The notes below the pieces were generated by a model. That model was not told the DNA's origin. It was given only the letters and a program-made list of their open reading frames with translations, and ran no database searches. Position numbers and translations under genes: made by a program. DNA of 64,000 bases from Phytohabitans rumicis (lineage in GTDB: Bacteria > Actinomycetota > Actinomycetes > Mycobacteriales > Micromonosporaceae), in contig NZ_BLPG01000001.1 of NCBI RefSeq assembly GCF_011764445.1, forward strand, positions 4,960,001-5,024,000. The letters are read 5' to 3'. Positions 25,689 through 33,659 of this stretch are shown one piece after another (position 1 is the first letter of the stretch; every line of letters begins with the position of its first letter).

Positions 25689-26834
25689 CTAGGCGCGGGA
25701 GGGGCGTAGGCCCAGCGGCTTGCCGACCAGGGACTCGCGGCGGACCGCCAGCCGGTCGGCGACCGCGGACAGCGCGACCGACGCGGGCGCGTCCGGCTCG
25801 TCGAGCACGATCGGCTTGCCGGCGTCGCCCGCCTCGCGTACGCGGGTGTCGAGCGGGATCTGGCCGAGCAGTGGCACCGCGGAGCCCACCACCCTGGTCA
25901 GCGACTCGGCCACCGTGGCGCCACCGCCCGCGCCGAAGATCTCCATGCGCTCGCCGGTGGGCAGTTCCAGCCACGACATGTTCTCCACCACACCGACCAG
26001 CCGCTGGTGGGTCTGCAGGGCGATGGCGCCGGCGCGTTCGGCAACCTCGGCGGCGGCGGTCTGCGGGGTGGTGACCACGAGGATTTCGGCGTTCGGCAGC
26101 AGCTGGGCCAGCGAGATCGCCACGTCGCCCGTACCCGGGGGCAGGTCGAGCAGGAGCACGTCCAGGTCGCCCCAGTAGACGTCGGCGAGGAACTGCTGGA
26201 GCGCCCGGTGCAGCATCGGGCCGCGCCAGACCACGGCCGCGTTGCCGTCGGTGAACATGCCGATCGAGATGACCTTCACCCCGTACGCCTGCGGCGGCAT
26301 GATCATGTCTTCGACCCGGGTCGGCCGCCCGTCCACGCCGAGCATGCGGGGCACCGAGTGGCCGTAGATGTCGGCGTCGACCACGCCCACGGACAGCCCG
26401 CGAGCCGCCAGCGCGGCCGCCAAGTTGACCGTCACGCTGGACTTTCCGACGCCGCCCTTGCCGCTTGCCACCGCGTACACCCGGGTGCGCGAGCCGGGCT
26501 GGGCGAACGGGATCACCGGCTCCGGGGTCGCCGAGCCGCGCAGCTTCGTCTGCAGGGCCTGCCGCTGCTCCGGGCTCATCACGCCGAATTCGATCTCCAC
26601 GGCGGTGACGCCCGGCACCGCGCCGACCGCGGCCGTGATGTCCGAACGGAGCTTGTCACGCAGCGGGCAACCGGCGACGGTGAGCAGCAGGTCGACCCGC
26701 ACCACACCGCGCTCGTCGATCACCGCGGAGCGGACCATGCCCAGGTCGGTGATGGGCCGGCGGATCTCCGGGTCGTCGACGGTGGCGAGGGCAGCCTGGA
26801 TGGCTTCCTCGATGGTGCTTACCGGTGCGGACAT
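25689..26834 (-). CDS. mrp: Mrp/NBP35-family Fe-S cluster carrier ATPase
   Basis: 381 residues. An N-terminal MIP18/DUF59 domain (about 5-95; AALATVDDPEIRRPITDLGM) is fused to a Mrp ATPase with the deviant Walker A GKGGVGKSSVTVNLA (about 128), DADIYGHSVPRMLG and LLLDLPPGTGDVAISL. Mrp proteins bind and transfer 4Fe-4S clusters to apo-enzymes. ATG 26834 is used; an ATG three codons upstream is equally possible and neither has a strong ribosome site. Upstream lies a long repeat-rich non-coding region. Confidence 0.92.
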   Translation of the reverse strand: MSAPVSTIEEAIQAALATVDDPEIRRPITDLGMVRSAVIDERGVVRVDLLLTVAGCPLRDKLRSDITAAVGAVPGVTAVEIEFGVMSPEQRQALQTKLRGSATPEPVIPFAQPGSRTRVYAVASGKGGVGKSSVTVNLAAALAARGLSVGVVDADIYGHSVPRMLGVDGRPTRVEDMIMPPQAYGVKVISIGMFTDGNAAVVWRGPMLHRALQQFLADVYWGDLDVLLLDLPPGTGDVAISLAQLLPNAEILVVTTPQTAAAEVAERAGAIALQTHQRLVGVVENMSWLELPTGERMEIFGAGGGATVAESLTRVVGSAVPLLGQIPLDTRVREAGDAGKPIVLDEPDAPASVALSAVADRLAVRRESLVGKPLGLRPSRA

Positions 26835-26980
26835 GTACGCCATGCTACGTCGGGTCGGATCGCCCACCCGCAGTGGCAAGGTGTGGCATTTTACGCTGCC
26901 TGTCGGGCATGTGTGGTCTTTTTGGATATTGTCGGTTTCCGGCTGGACGCCGTACCCCCTCAGGTGCGACGATCGTTGAA

Positions 26981-27118
26981 GAACGCCGCGCGCCTGGCCC
27001 CTTGGGGCGCGCGGCGCCACCCTTTCGGGCCTCCGCGGCAAGAGAACGCCGCGCGCCCGGCCACAGCACCTTCGAGGGGGCGCGCGGCGCCACCCTTTCC
27101 GGCCTCCGCGCGAAGAAA
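26981..27118. repeat. Two diverged tandem units, each a hairpin
   Basis: Two head-to-tail units of about 63 and 75 nt. Each begins GAACGCCGCGCGCC and continues to GGCGCGCGGCGCCACCCTTT, then CGGGCCTCCGCG or CCGGCCTCCGCG. Within each unit GCCGCGCGCC pairs with GGCGCGCGGC. The segment between the arms differs between units while the arms are conserved. Confidence 0.75.
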
Positions 27119-27174
27119 CGCCCTTCTTCTGGCGCCAACTCCATGATCACCGTGGACTGGGTCGCATGATCCGC

Positions 27175-27235
27175 GCAATGTCTCGGAAACTGCTGCTTCC
27201 CGAGCGCGGGAACCAGCAACTTCTCCGACATTGCT
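27175..27235. repeat. Imperfect palindrome
   Basis: GCAATGTCTCGGAAACTGCTG and CAGCAACTTCTCCGACATTGC pair with a few mismatches around a G+C-rich loop (CCGAGCGCGGG). It lies just left of the second composite element. Confidence 0.7.
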
Positions 27236-27248
27236 GCTTCTCGCCCCA

Positions 27249-27550
27249 GTAGGGGTCCCTGTGGGCGAGGCCGGGAAGTTAAGGGAGCCCGCCGTATCGA
27301 GTAACGGCCCGCCGCGGGGCGACTATTCGCCACGGTCATGGATGGCCTGGGATCTCGCGGTCGGGTATGCCGGATACGTCCGAGCGGCCGGTCCGCTGCA
27401 TGGCGACCTTGGTATCCCGGCGCCCTCCCAGGGGCGTTTAGATACCAAGGTCCATTCCGTACGCCCGCCCGGTCTCCCGTGCCGCCATCTCCATGATCAC
27501 GACAGTGCTGGCACTGCTTGACGGCGCCCCCCAAACCCCTAACTACCCGG
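27249..27550. other. Composite non-coding element (copy 2)
   Basis: It carries the same blocks in the same order as 241-930: GTAGGGGTCCCTGTGGGCG; the left end CCGGGAAGTTAAGGGA (27271-27286); a 41-nt block (27297-27337) that matches 398-438 at 33 of 41 positions without gaps; GGATACGTCCG; a palindrome (27406-27451, ACCTTGGTATC / GATACCAAGGT); CATGATCAC; and the right end CCCCTAACTACCCGG (27536-27550). It is half the length of copy 1 because the inter-block segments are shorter. No coding potential was recognised. Confidence 0.65.
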
Positions 27551-27602
27551 AGCTGAGCAGGGGCGCGGTGAGCGCGTCGCACAACGGAGGCGGCCGCGCC
27601 GC

Positions 27603-28139
27603 TCAGTCCGAGTCGCGCTCGTCGTACGGCTCGCGCAACGTGCGTACGGGGGTGCGGCGGCGTTGCATCTCCACCAACTCGTCCGCTAGGCGGGCCAGTT
27701 CGGAGCGGATGAAGTCGCGGGTCGCTACCTCGCCGAGCGCGATGCGGAGCGCGGCGATCTCGCGGGCCAGGTACTCGGTGTCGGCCTTCTGCATCTCGGC
27801 CCGCCGGCGGTCCTCTTCCAACCCGAGGCGGTCCCGGTCGGCCTGCCGGTTCTGGGCGAGCAGGATCAGCGGAGCCGCGTACGACGCTTGCAGCGACAAC
27901 ACCAAGGTCAGAAACGTGAACGTGTACGGGTCGAAGCGCAGGCTCGCCGGGGCGAGCGTGTTCCAGGCGATCCACAGCAGGATCACCACGCTCATGTAGA
28001 CCAGGAACTTCGCCGTACCCATGTAGCGGGCGATGGCCTCGGACCACTGGCCGAACGCCTCGGGGTTGAAGCGCGGCAGACGGATGCGGCGCGGCTCGCG
28101 CGGCTGGTCCAGCCGCCCGCCCGCGCGGTGCTCACTCAT
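27603..28139 (-). CDS. DUF1003 membrane protein
   Basis: 178 residues. FNPEAFGQWSEAIARYMGT leads into two transmembrane helices (about 48-66 and 78-96) separated by a short loop, ending in a long amphipathic helix with many Arg and Glu (QNRQADRDRLGLEEDRRRAE), the DUF1003 layout. Function is unknown. Its start overlaps the stop of the upstream PRC/MgtE-N/CBS gene by eight bases, so they are co-translated; actinobacteria often pair these two. Confidence 0.88.
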   Translation of the reverse strand: MSEHRAGGRLDQPREPRRIRLPRFNPEAFGQWSEAIARYMGTAKFLVYMSVVILLWIAWNTLAPASLRFDPYTFTFLTLVLSLQASYAAPLILLAQNRQADRDRLGLEEDRRRAEMQKADTEYLAREIAALRIALGEVATRDFIRSELARLADELVEMQRRRTPVRTLREPYDERDSD

Positions 28140-29382
28140 CGGAGCCCGTGTCCCGGTCGCGCCAGTCCGGCGGCAGCGAGTGGTCCAGTACGTCGTCGAC
28201 GGTGACCGCACCGACGAGCCGGTTGGTGCGGTCCACGACCGGCATCGCCACCAGGTCGTACGTGGCCATCCGGCGGGTGACCTCGACCAGCGGCGTGTCC
28301 GGGGCCAGCGGGTCGATGCCGTTGTCGAGCACGCCGCCCAGGATCTCGGCCGGCGGCTCGCGCAGCAGCCGCTGGAAGTGCACGACGCCCAGGTAGCGGC
28401 CGGTCGGCGTGGCCATCGGGGCGCGGGCGATGAAGACCTGCGCCGCGACCGCGGGCGGCAGTTGCGGCTCCCGGATGCGGGCCAGCGCCTCGGCGACCGT
28501 GCTGTCCGGGGTGAGGATCACCGGCTCGGACGTCATCATGCTGCCGGCCGTGCCCTTCTGGTACTTCATGAGCTGGCGGACCGGGTCGGCCTCGTCGGGC
28601 TCCATCAGGTCGAAGAGCACTTCCTGCTCGGCCCGCGGCAGCTCCGCGAGCAGGTCGGCCGCGTCGTCCGGGTCCATTTCTTCGAGTACGTCGGCAGCCC
28701 GCTCCCGGTCCAGCGCGACGAGGATCTCGACCTGGTCGTGCTCGGGCAGCTCACCGAGCACGTCGGCGAGGCGCTCGTCGTCCAGCGCTGCGGCCACCTC
28801 GTTGCGCCGCCCGTCGGTCATGTCCTGCAGGGCGTTTGCCAGGTCGGCGGGGCGCATGCCTTCCAGCAGGGCGAGCAGGTTCGCCGTACCCTGCGTGTCC
28901 GGCACGCCGATCAGGCCGCGCGCGCGGTGCCAGTCCAGCTGGTGCAGGTGGCCGCGGCGGGTCAGGCGGCCGGTGTGTTCGCGCACAGCGACCTTGGTCA
29001 GCGACCATTCGCCGGCTCGGTTTGCTTCCATCGCCACGTCCACCACGATGCCCGGCACCTCGTCCGGCTCGATCGTGACGCGCCGGTCGAGCATGTCTTC
29101 CAGGACCAGCAGCTCGTTGGGGCGCTTCTCGAAGCGGCGCAGGTTGAGCGTGCCGGTGCCGAGCACGACCGAGTCCGAGTCGATGTAGGTGATCCGGCCC
29201 ATCGGCAGGAAGATCCGCCGGCGCAGCGGCATCTCGGCGACGAGGCCGACGACCTGTGGCGGGCGGTTGGTCGTACGCAGCCGCGCGACCGCATCCCGGA
29301 CCCGGCCGACCTGGTCGCCATTGGGGTCGAACACCGGCAGGTCGGCGAGCCGAGCCACGTACACCCTGGTCGCCGTGGTCAC
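28132..29382 (-). CDS. PRC-barrel, MgtE N-terminal and CBS domain protein
   Basis: 416 residues. An N-terminal PRC-barrel-like region (about 8-130; LADLPVFDPNGDQVGRVRD) is followed by an MgtE N-terminal domain (about 150-275; LPEHDQVEILVALD, MDPDDAADLLAEL) and a CBS pair (about 280-400). It lacks the MgtE transmembrane channel domain, so it is a soluble relative of the Mg2+ channel, not a transporter itself. The start is GTG. The pair with DUF1003 is conserved in actinobacteria; a joint magnesium or membrane-sensing role is inference. Confidence 0.88.
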   Translation of the reverse strand: MTTATRVYVARLADLPVFDPNGDQVGRVRDAVARLRTTNRPPQVVGLVAEMPLRRRIFLPMGRITYIDSDSVVLGTGTLNLRRFEKRPNELLVLEDMLDRRVTIEPDEVPGIVVDVAMEANRAGEWSLTKVAVREHTGRLTRRGHLHQLDWHRARGLIGVPDTQGTANLLALLEGMRPADLANALQDMTDGRRNEVAAALDDERLADVLGELPEHDQVEILVALDRERAADVLEEMDPDDAADLLAELPRAEQEVLFDLMEPDEADPVRQLMKYQKGTAGSMMTSEPVILTPDSTVAEALARIREPQLPPAVAAQVFIARAPMATPTGRYLGVVHFQRLLREPPAEILGGVLDNGIDPLAPDTPLVEVTRRMATYDLVAMPVVDRTNRLVGAVTVDDVLDHSLPPDWRDRDTGSDE

Positions 29383-29414
29383 GGGATCAGCGTAGTGCCA
29401 TAGGCTGCCATGGC

Positions 29415-29699
29415 ATGTCGACCTTGGACTACCAGATCGTGGAGACGGTGTTGATCCTGCCGCCGACCGATCCGGCCGCGGCCACCTACCGGGCGCGGAT
29501 CTTCACGCCGTCCGCCGAGTTGCCCTTCGCGGGGCACCCGAGCGTGGGCGCGGCGGTGGTCCAGTCCGGCGGCCCTGGCCGGGTGATCCAGGAGTGCGGC
29601 GCCGGGCTGCTGCCGATCGACGTGACGGCGGACGGCGAGATCGGCCGCCCCTCCACACTGGACTGCACGGTCACGGCGCCGCCGGGTCGGCAACGGTGA
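29415..29699 (+). pseudogene. phzF-family fragment
   Basis: About 94 residues of the PhzF isomerase/epimerase family. QIVETVLILPPTDPAAATY, RARIFTPSAELPFAGHPSVG and AAVV are typical of residues about 45-90 of a roughly 280-residue protein. The usual N-terminus (with the catalytic Glu region) and most of the rest are missing, and the sequence ends in a short unrelated tail. It is flanked on its right by the R4 hairpin. A decayed remnant is the simplest reading. Confidence 0.75.
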
Positions 29700-29733
29700 C
29701 CGGCCAAGTCGTCCCGGTCGCCCGGGGCACCCT

Positions 29734-29794
29734 GTTGATCAGGGATCTACTCCGCTGACACGCCGCGACCCGCCCGAGCCGTTCCCTGATCAAC
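29734..29794. repeat. R4 palindrome with GATC ends, copy 1
   Basis: GTTGATCAGGGA and TCCCTGATCAAC are perfect arms around about 37 nt (TCTACTCCGCTGACACGCCG and onward). A second copy with the same arm core and part of the loop is at 63798. Both are followed by a G-rich tract. Confidence 0.8.
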
Positions 29795-30304
29795 GGGGAG
29801 GGCGGGGAGGGCGGGGAGGGCGGGGAGCGGCGCCGCGGACTTTGTGGAGGCGGAAGGGGCGCTTCGCGGGGCGGGCGGCGTCCGAGTCGCGGGGTGGGGC
29901 TGCCTCCGAGGCGGAGCCGGGCTTCAGCGGGTCGCCTGCTGGGGTCAGGCGGACGATTGCGCACTCCGCCGCCCAGCGGTCCACCAGGGCGGACGCGGCG
30001 CCGGTGGCGTTGAGGCGCTTGGTGGCCAGTTGGGGGCCACCGTGGCCCACTCCTCGCTGCGGGGGTCGACGCGGGTCACCTCGGCCGGCCAGGTCACGAT
30101 CCGTCCACCGTGGTCGCCGCGCAGGCGCACCTCGGCGGCGGTCGCGATGGCCAGGCCCGGCGCCGACTGCTCGCCGGGGCCGCTCACCACGTACAGGGCG
30201 TCGTCGAGGGGCAGGCACCACAGCGCCAGCGCCGGCCCGTCGCCGACCGCGACCCAGGCCACGGACGCCTTCTTCATCGCCTCCGCGATCAGGGGATCCG
30301 GCAT
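29790..30304 (-). CDS. FMN-binding split-barrel (pyridoxamine oxidase-like) protein (frameshifted)
   Basis: About 171 residues once one base is restored in the G run at 30032-30036. The first frame gives MPDPLIAEAMKKASVAWVAV and LPLDDALYVVSGPGEQS; the second LATKRLNATGAASALVDRWA and CAIVRLTPAG. This is the fold of small FMN- or F420-binding split barrels; the reaction is unknown. The last residues (PRPPRPPRPPR) are encoded by the G-rich tract at 29795-29830, and the stop lies in the R4 arm. It starts 14 bp after the HAD gene on the same strand, a probable operon. Confidence 0.68.
29795..29830 (+). repeat. Nine-nt G-rich tandem tract, possible G-quadruplex
   Basis: Four tandem copies of GGGGAGGGC, the last imperfect, immediately follow the R4 hairpin. 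Runs of three to four G separated by single bases on the plus strand fit the G-quadruplex pattern. It is translated on the minus strand as Pro-Arg repeats. Confidence 0.8.
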
Positions 30305-30318
30305 GGGAGCATCATGCC

Positions 30319-31020
30319 TCACCCGACGGCCGCGGGCGCCCGGTCGACCAGGCCGACGACGTCGGTCAGCGACGCCACGCTCGGGCCCGTCCACCCCACG
30401 TCCGCGTTGAATACCAGGTGCCCGGCCAGGTCGGGGGCGGCCAGCCGGACCGCGGTCATGCCCAGTTCGGCGGCGCCGGTCAGCTCCCGGCTGCCACCGT
30501 CGCCGACGTACAGGCACTCGTGCGGCTCCACGCCCAGGCGGTCGCACGCCGCCAGGTAGATCCCCGGCTCGGGCTTGCACCGTCCGAGTTCGACGGAGTA
30601 GACGCAGGCGTCGAGCAGGGGCGCCACCGGCAGCCGGGGCAGGAAGGCCGGCAACTCGTAGGCGCAGTCGCTCACGACCGCCGTACCCAGGCCGCGCCGG
30701 CGCAACGCGAGGAGAGCGGCCACGGCATCACCGCGCAGCGCGGTGTCCGCGCGCACGGCCTCGACCCGCGCGACGAGCGCCGCCCGCAGGCTGCCGCGGT
30801 TCGGCTGGCCACCGGCCTGCTCGCTGACCCAGTGCAGCGCGGCCTCCGCCGATCCGAAGAGGCCGCGGGCCCGGGCATAAAAGGACCGATCGAGTACGGC
30901 GACCAGCGCGGCCGGGTCGCAGCCGAGCATCCGGGCGATGGTGGCGTGCTGCGGCCCACGCCGTACCGAACGGGTCAAGGTGCCGAAGAAGTCGAAAAGC
31001 ACCGCACGGTACGCGGGCAT
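30319..31020 (-). CDS. HAD-superfamily hydrolase
   Basis: 233 residues. Motif I FDFFGTLT, motif II VVSDCAYELP, motif III Lys in GRCKPEPGIYLAA and motif IV YVGDGGSRELTGA are all present, with an alpha-helical cap between I and II. Motif I has Phe at the usual second Asp position, as in many HAD proteins of the dehalogenase/phosphatase-like branch. The substrate is unknown. It is the first gene of a pair with the FMN-barrel protein, and divergent from the EamA exporter. Confidence 0.88.
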   Translation of the reverse strand: MPAYRAVLFDFFGTLTRSVRRGPQHATIARMLGCDPAALVAVLDRSFYARARGLFGSAEAALHWVSEQAGGQPNRGSLRAALVARVEAVRADTALRGDAVAALLALRRRGLGTAVVSDCAYELPAFLPRLPVAPLLDACVYSVELGRCKPEPGIYLAACDRLGVEPHECLYVGDGGSRELTGAAELGMTAVRLAAPDLAGHLVFNADVGWTGPSVASLTDVVGLVDRAPAAVG

Positions 31021-31111
31021 GAAGAATCAGCCTCCGAAGGGGGTTTAAGGAGTTCCGAGGCACGGATCGGGCGAGCCTAGCGGGATGCCTGCACGCGCAC
31101 AGTCAGCAACT

Positions 31112-31128
31112 GTTAGTAATGAGATAAC
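31112..31128. promoter_or_regulatory. GTTA-N9-TAAC dyad
   Basis: An A+T-rich dyad (GTTAGTAATGAGATAAC) in the 139-bp region between the divergent HAD and EamA genes, within a stretch with repeated AACTG. It has the size and symmetry of a MarR/GntR-type operator, but no regulator gene is adjacent. Confidence 0.35.
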
Positions 31129-31159
31129 TGCAACAAGTGACGTGTGAGGATAAAACACC

Positions 31160-32053
31160 GTGCATGTTGCGGCGCTCGGCATCGCGGTGATCGCCGTCTC
31201 GTCTTCCGCCCCGCTGATCGCGTACGCGGCGGCTCCCGCCCTGGCGATCGCGTTCTGGCGCAACATGCTGGCCGTCGGCGTGCTGGGCCCGTACGCGGCG
31301 GCGCGCCGGCGGGACGAGTTGCGCGCCCTGGTCCGGGGCGACCAGCGCACCGAGGGCCGGTACAGCGTGCTGGCCGGCGCCGCGCTGGCGGTCCACTTCG
31401 GTACGTGGGTGCCCAGCGCCCAGCTCACCTCGGTGGCGTCGGCGACCGCGCTGGTCGCCACCCAGCCGGTCTGGCAGGGGCTGATCGCGCTCGGGCAGGG
31501 CCGCCGGTTGCGGCCCGTCACCTGGGTCGGCATCGGCATCGCGGTCGCCGGCGCGGTGCTCGCGACCGGCGCGGACTTCGGGACCTCCGGTCGGGCTCTC
31601 GCGGGCGACCTGCTGGCGCTGGTCGGCGGCCTGGCGGGCGCGGTCTACACGGCCCTCGGCGAGCGGGCCCGCGCGGCGATCAGCACCACCGCGTACACGT
31701 TGGTCTGTTATGCGGTCTGTGCCGCCGCGCTGCTGGCGGTGTGTCTCGTGGGCGGCGTGCGGCTCGCCGGCTTCGACCGCTCCACCTGGCTGGCGATCCT
31801 CGGCCTGGTGGCGGGCGCGCAGCTGCTCGGGCACTCGATGTTCAGCTACGCGCTGCGAAAGGTCTCCGCGACCACGGTCAGCCTGCTGATCCTGTTGGAG
31901 GTGCCGGGCTCGGCGCTGATCGCGTGGGCCTGGCTGGACCAGTTGCCGCGGGCCGCGTCGGTGCCCGGTCTGGCGCTGGTGGTGGCCGGCGTGGCGGTCG
32001 TCGTCCTGGGCGGCGCACGCGCCCCCCGCCGCGAGCCCGAGGCCCCGCTCTAA
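31160..32053 (+). CDS. EamA-family (DMT) transporter
   Basis: 297 residues with about ten hydrophobic helices in two repeated EamA halves. The first half ends in SATALVATQPVWQGLIAL; the second in TTVSLLILLEVPGSALIAW, which is the matching helix. Such proteins export metabolites or amino acids; the substrate is unknown. The start is GTG at 31160 (ATG at 31164 is out of frame), with GAGGA upstream. Confidence 0.88.
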   Translation: MHVAALGIAVIAVSSSAPLIAYAAAPALAIAFWRNMLAVGVLGPYAAARRRDELRALVRGDQRTEGRYSVLAGAALAVHFGTWVPSAQLTSVASATALVATQPVWQGLIALGQGRRLRPVTWVGIGIAVAGAVLATGADFGTSGRALAGDLLALVGGLAGAVYTALGERARAAISTTAYTLVCYAVCAAALLAVCLVGGVRLAGFDRSTWLAILGLVAGAQLLGHSMFSYALRKVSATTVSLLILLEVPGSALIAWAWLDQLPRAASVPGLALVVAGVAVVVLGGARAPRREPEAPL

Positions 32054-32161
32054 GTGCATGGAAGGGTCAGTGAGATCTTCCACAGGTTGGTTCTCGGGTG
32101 GCGGGCACCGAGGTTACCGTTGGGTCACATCGCGCCTTACCGTTCATTAAGGAGCCGCCCG

Positions 32162-33115
32162 ATGGTCGCTGCCGGACGCCCGCGCCGCTCCTGCCTGGCC
32201 GTGCCCGGATCGAGCCTGAAGATGCTCGACAAGGCCCGGGGCCTGCCGGCCGACCAGGTCTTTCTCGACCTGGAGGACGCGGTCGCCCCGCTGGCCAAGC
32301 CGGACGCCCGCAAGAACATCGTCGCTGCCCTCAACGAGGGCGACTGGGGCGGCAAGACCCGGGTGGTACGGGTCAACGACCTGACCACGCCGTGGACGTA
32401 CCGCGACGTGGTGGAGGTCGTCGAGGGCGCCGGGGCCAACCTGGAGTGCATCATGCTGCCGAAGGTGCAGACCGCGGCCCACGTGGAGTGGCTCGACCTG
32501 ACCCTCACCCAGATCGAGAAGACGCTCGGCCTGCCGGTCGGCCGCATCGGGATCGAGGCCCAGATCGAGAACGCCGCGGGTCTGGTCAATGTGGACGCCA
32601 TCGCCGCCGCCTCGCCCCGGGTCGAGACGATCATCTTCGGGCCGGCCGACTTCATGGCGAGCATCAACATGAAGTCGCTGGTGGTCGGCGCGCTGATCCC
32701 CGACTACCCGGGCGACCCGTACCACTACATCCTCATGCGCATCCTGATGGCCGCCCGCATGCACGACAAGCAGGCGATCGACGGGCCGTTCCTGCAGATC
32801 CGCGACGTGGACGCGTTCCGCGAGGTGGCGAAGCGGTCGGCGGCGCTGGGCTTCGACGGCAAGTGGGTGCTGCATCCGGGCCAGATCGACGCCGCGAACG
32901 AGGTGTACTCGCCGGCGCAGGAGGACTACGACCACGCCGAGCTGATCCTCGACGCGTACGACTTCTACACGTCCGAGGCCGGTGGCAAGCTGGGCGCGGT
33001 CATGCTCGGCGACGAGATGATCGACGAGGCGTCCCGGAAGATGGCGCTGGTCGTCGCCGCCAAGGGCCGGGCCGCCGGCATGCGCCGGACCAGCACCTTC
33101 ACCCCACCCGAGTGA
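32162..33115 (+). CDS. HpcH/HpaI (CitE-like) CoA-ester lyase
   Basis: 317-residue TIM barrel. CLAVPGSSLKML, VFLDLEDAVAPLAKPDAR with the metal-binding acids, VRVND, CIMLPKV and EAQIENAAGLVNVDAIA define the malyl/citramalyl-CoA lyase group. It should cleave or form a 3-hydroxy-acyl-CoA such as malyl-CoA. AAGGAG lies eight bases before the ATG. The acyl-CoA dehydrogenase (35183) and MaoC hydratase (43546) in this window are typical pathway partners, though not in one operon here. The stop is built into the R3 palindrome. Confidence 0.9.
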   Translation: MVAAGRPRRSCLAVPGSSLKMLDKARGLPADQVFLDLEDAVAPLAKPDARKNIVAALNEGDWGGKTRVVRVNDLTTPWTYRDVVEVVEGAGANLECIMLPKVQTAAHVEWLDLTLTQIEKTLGLPVGRIGIEAQIENAAGLVNVDAIAAASPRVETIIFGPADFMASINMKSLVVGALIPDYPGDPYHYILMRILMAARMHDKQAIDGPFLQIRDVDAFREVAKRSAALGFDGKWVLHPGQIDAANEVYSPAQEDYDHAELILDAYDFYTSEAGGKLGAVMLGDEMIDEASRKMALVVAAKGRAAGMRRTSTFTPPE

Positions 33116-33164
33116 TCAAGGGGTCCTTCAAGTCGTTCTAACGACTTGAAGGACGCCTTGATCA
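33112..33164. terminator. R3 palindrome, copy 1, embedding a stop codon
   Basis: GTGATCAAGG...CCTTCAAGTCGTT and its complement CGACTTGAAGGACGCCTTGATCAC form a stem of about 23 bp with one mismatch and a small loop. The stop codon TGA of the CoA-ester lyase is bases 2-4 of the left arm. It fills the junction with the facing DUF4190 gene. Confidence 0.85.
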
Positions 33165-33168
33165 CGGG

Positions 33169-33552
33169 TTAGTACGTCGTCGAGGTCTCCGAGTTGATCG
33201 CGATGATGATGATCACCACGTAGAACGCGATCAGGAGCACCATCAGCCCGGTGATGATCCAGCCGACGATGATGCCGGCCAGGGCCATGCCGTCGCCGGC
33301 CTCGCCCCGCTCGCGGATCTGCCGGCGGGCGACGTGGCCGAGGATCGCGCCGACCGGCGCGCTGATGCAGGTCGCGATGCCCGCGAGCGAGCAGATCAGG
33401 GCCGCGATCGCCAGACTGTTCGTGGGACGGGCCATCGGCGGCGGATACCCGTACCCCGGGTAGGCGGGCGGCGCGTAACCACCCTCCGGCTGGCCGGCCT
33501 GCTGCTGCGGCCAGGACGGGTCGCTCCAGTTGCCGGGCTGGGGGTACGTCAT
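33169..33552 (-). CDS. DUF4190 membrane protein
   Basis: 127 residues. A Gln/Pro/Tyr/Gly-rich cytoplasmic N-terminus (1-43; QPEGGYAPPAYPGYGYPPP) is followed by two transmembrane helices (about 47-70 and 92-118) around the conserved loop GAILGHVARRQIRERGEAGD. Function is unknown. A second DUF4190 protein lies at 34488, on the other side of the SDR gene, facing the same way. Confidence 0.85.
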   Translation of the reverse strand: MTYPQPGNWSDPSWPQQQAGQPEGGYAPPAYPGYGYPPPMARPTNSLAIAALICSLAGIATCISAPVGAILGHVARRQIRERGEAGDGMALAGIIVGWIITGLMVLLIAFYVVIIIIAINSETSTTY

Positions 33553-33659
33553 GGTGATCTCCGTCGTTGGCGAGGGTGCCCGCCAGGGTAGCGGTCGGTC
33601 TCCACTCGCCGTGACCCCGGTCGTTGCTCCGATTGCCCGGACCGGGCAGGATCGCGGAC

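Larger units (their letters stand above)
26835..27245. other. Non-coding, repeat-rich region upstream of mrp
   Basis: No gene is supported. From 26835 to 26980 it should carry the mrp promoter and is less G+C-rich. It then holds two diverged direct repeats (26981-27118), a half copy of the R5 arm (27137-27152, AACTCCATGATCACCG) and a palindrome (27175-27235). The composite element begins at 27249. Confidence 0.6.

Noticed and set aside
28132-29382. Magnesium transporter MgtE
   Set aside because: It has only the cytoplasmic MgtE-N and CBS parts; there are no membrane helices.
29415-29699. A functional short PhzF protein
   Set aside because: Only a central N-terminal slice is present; the catalytic beginning and the second domain are missing and no single frameshift restores them.
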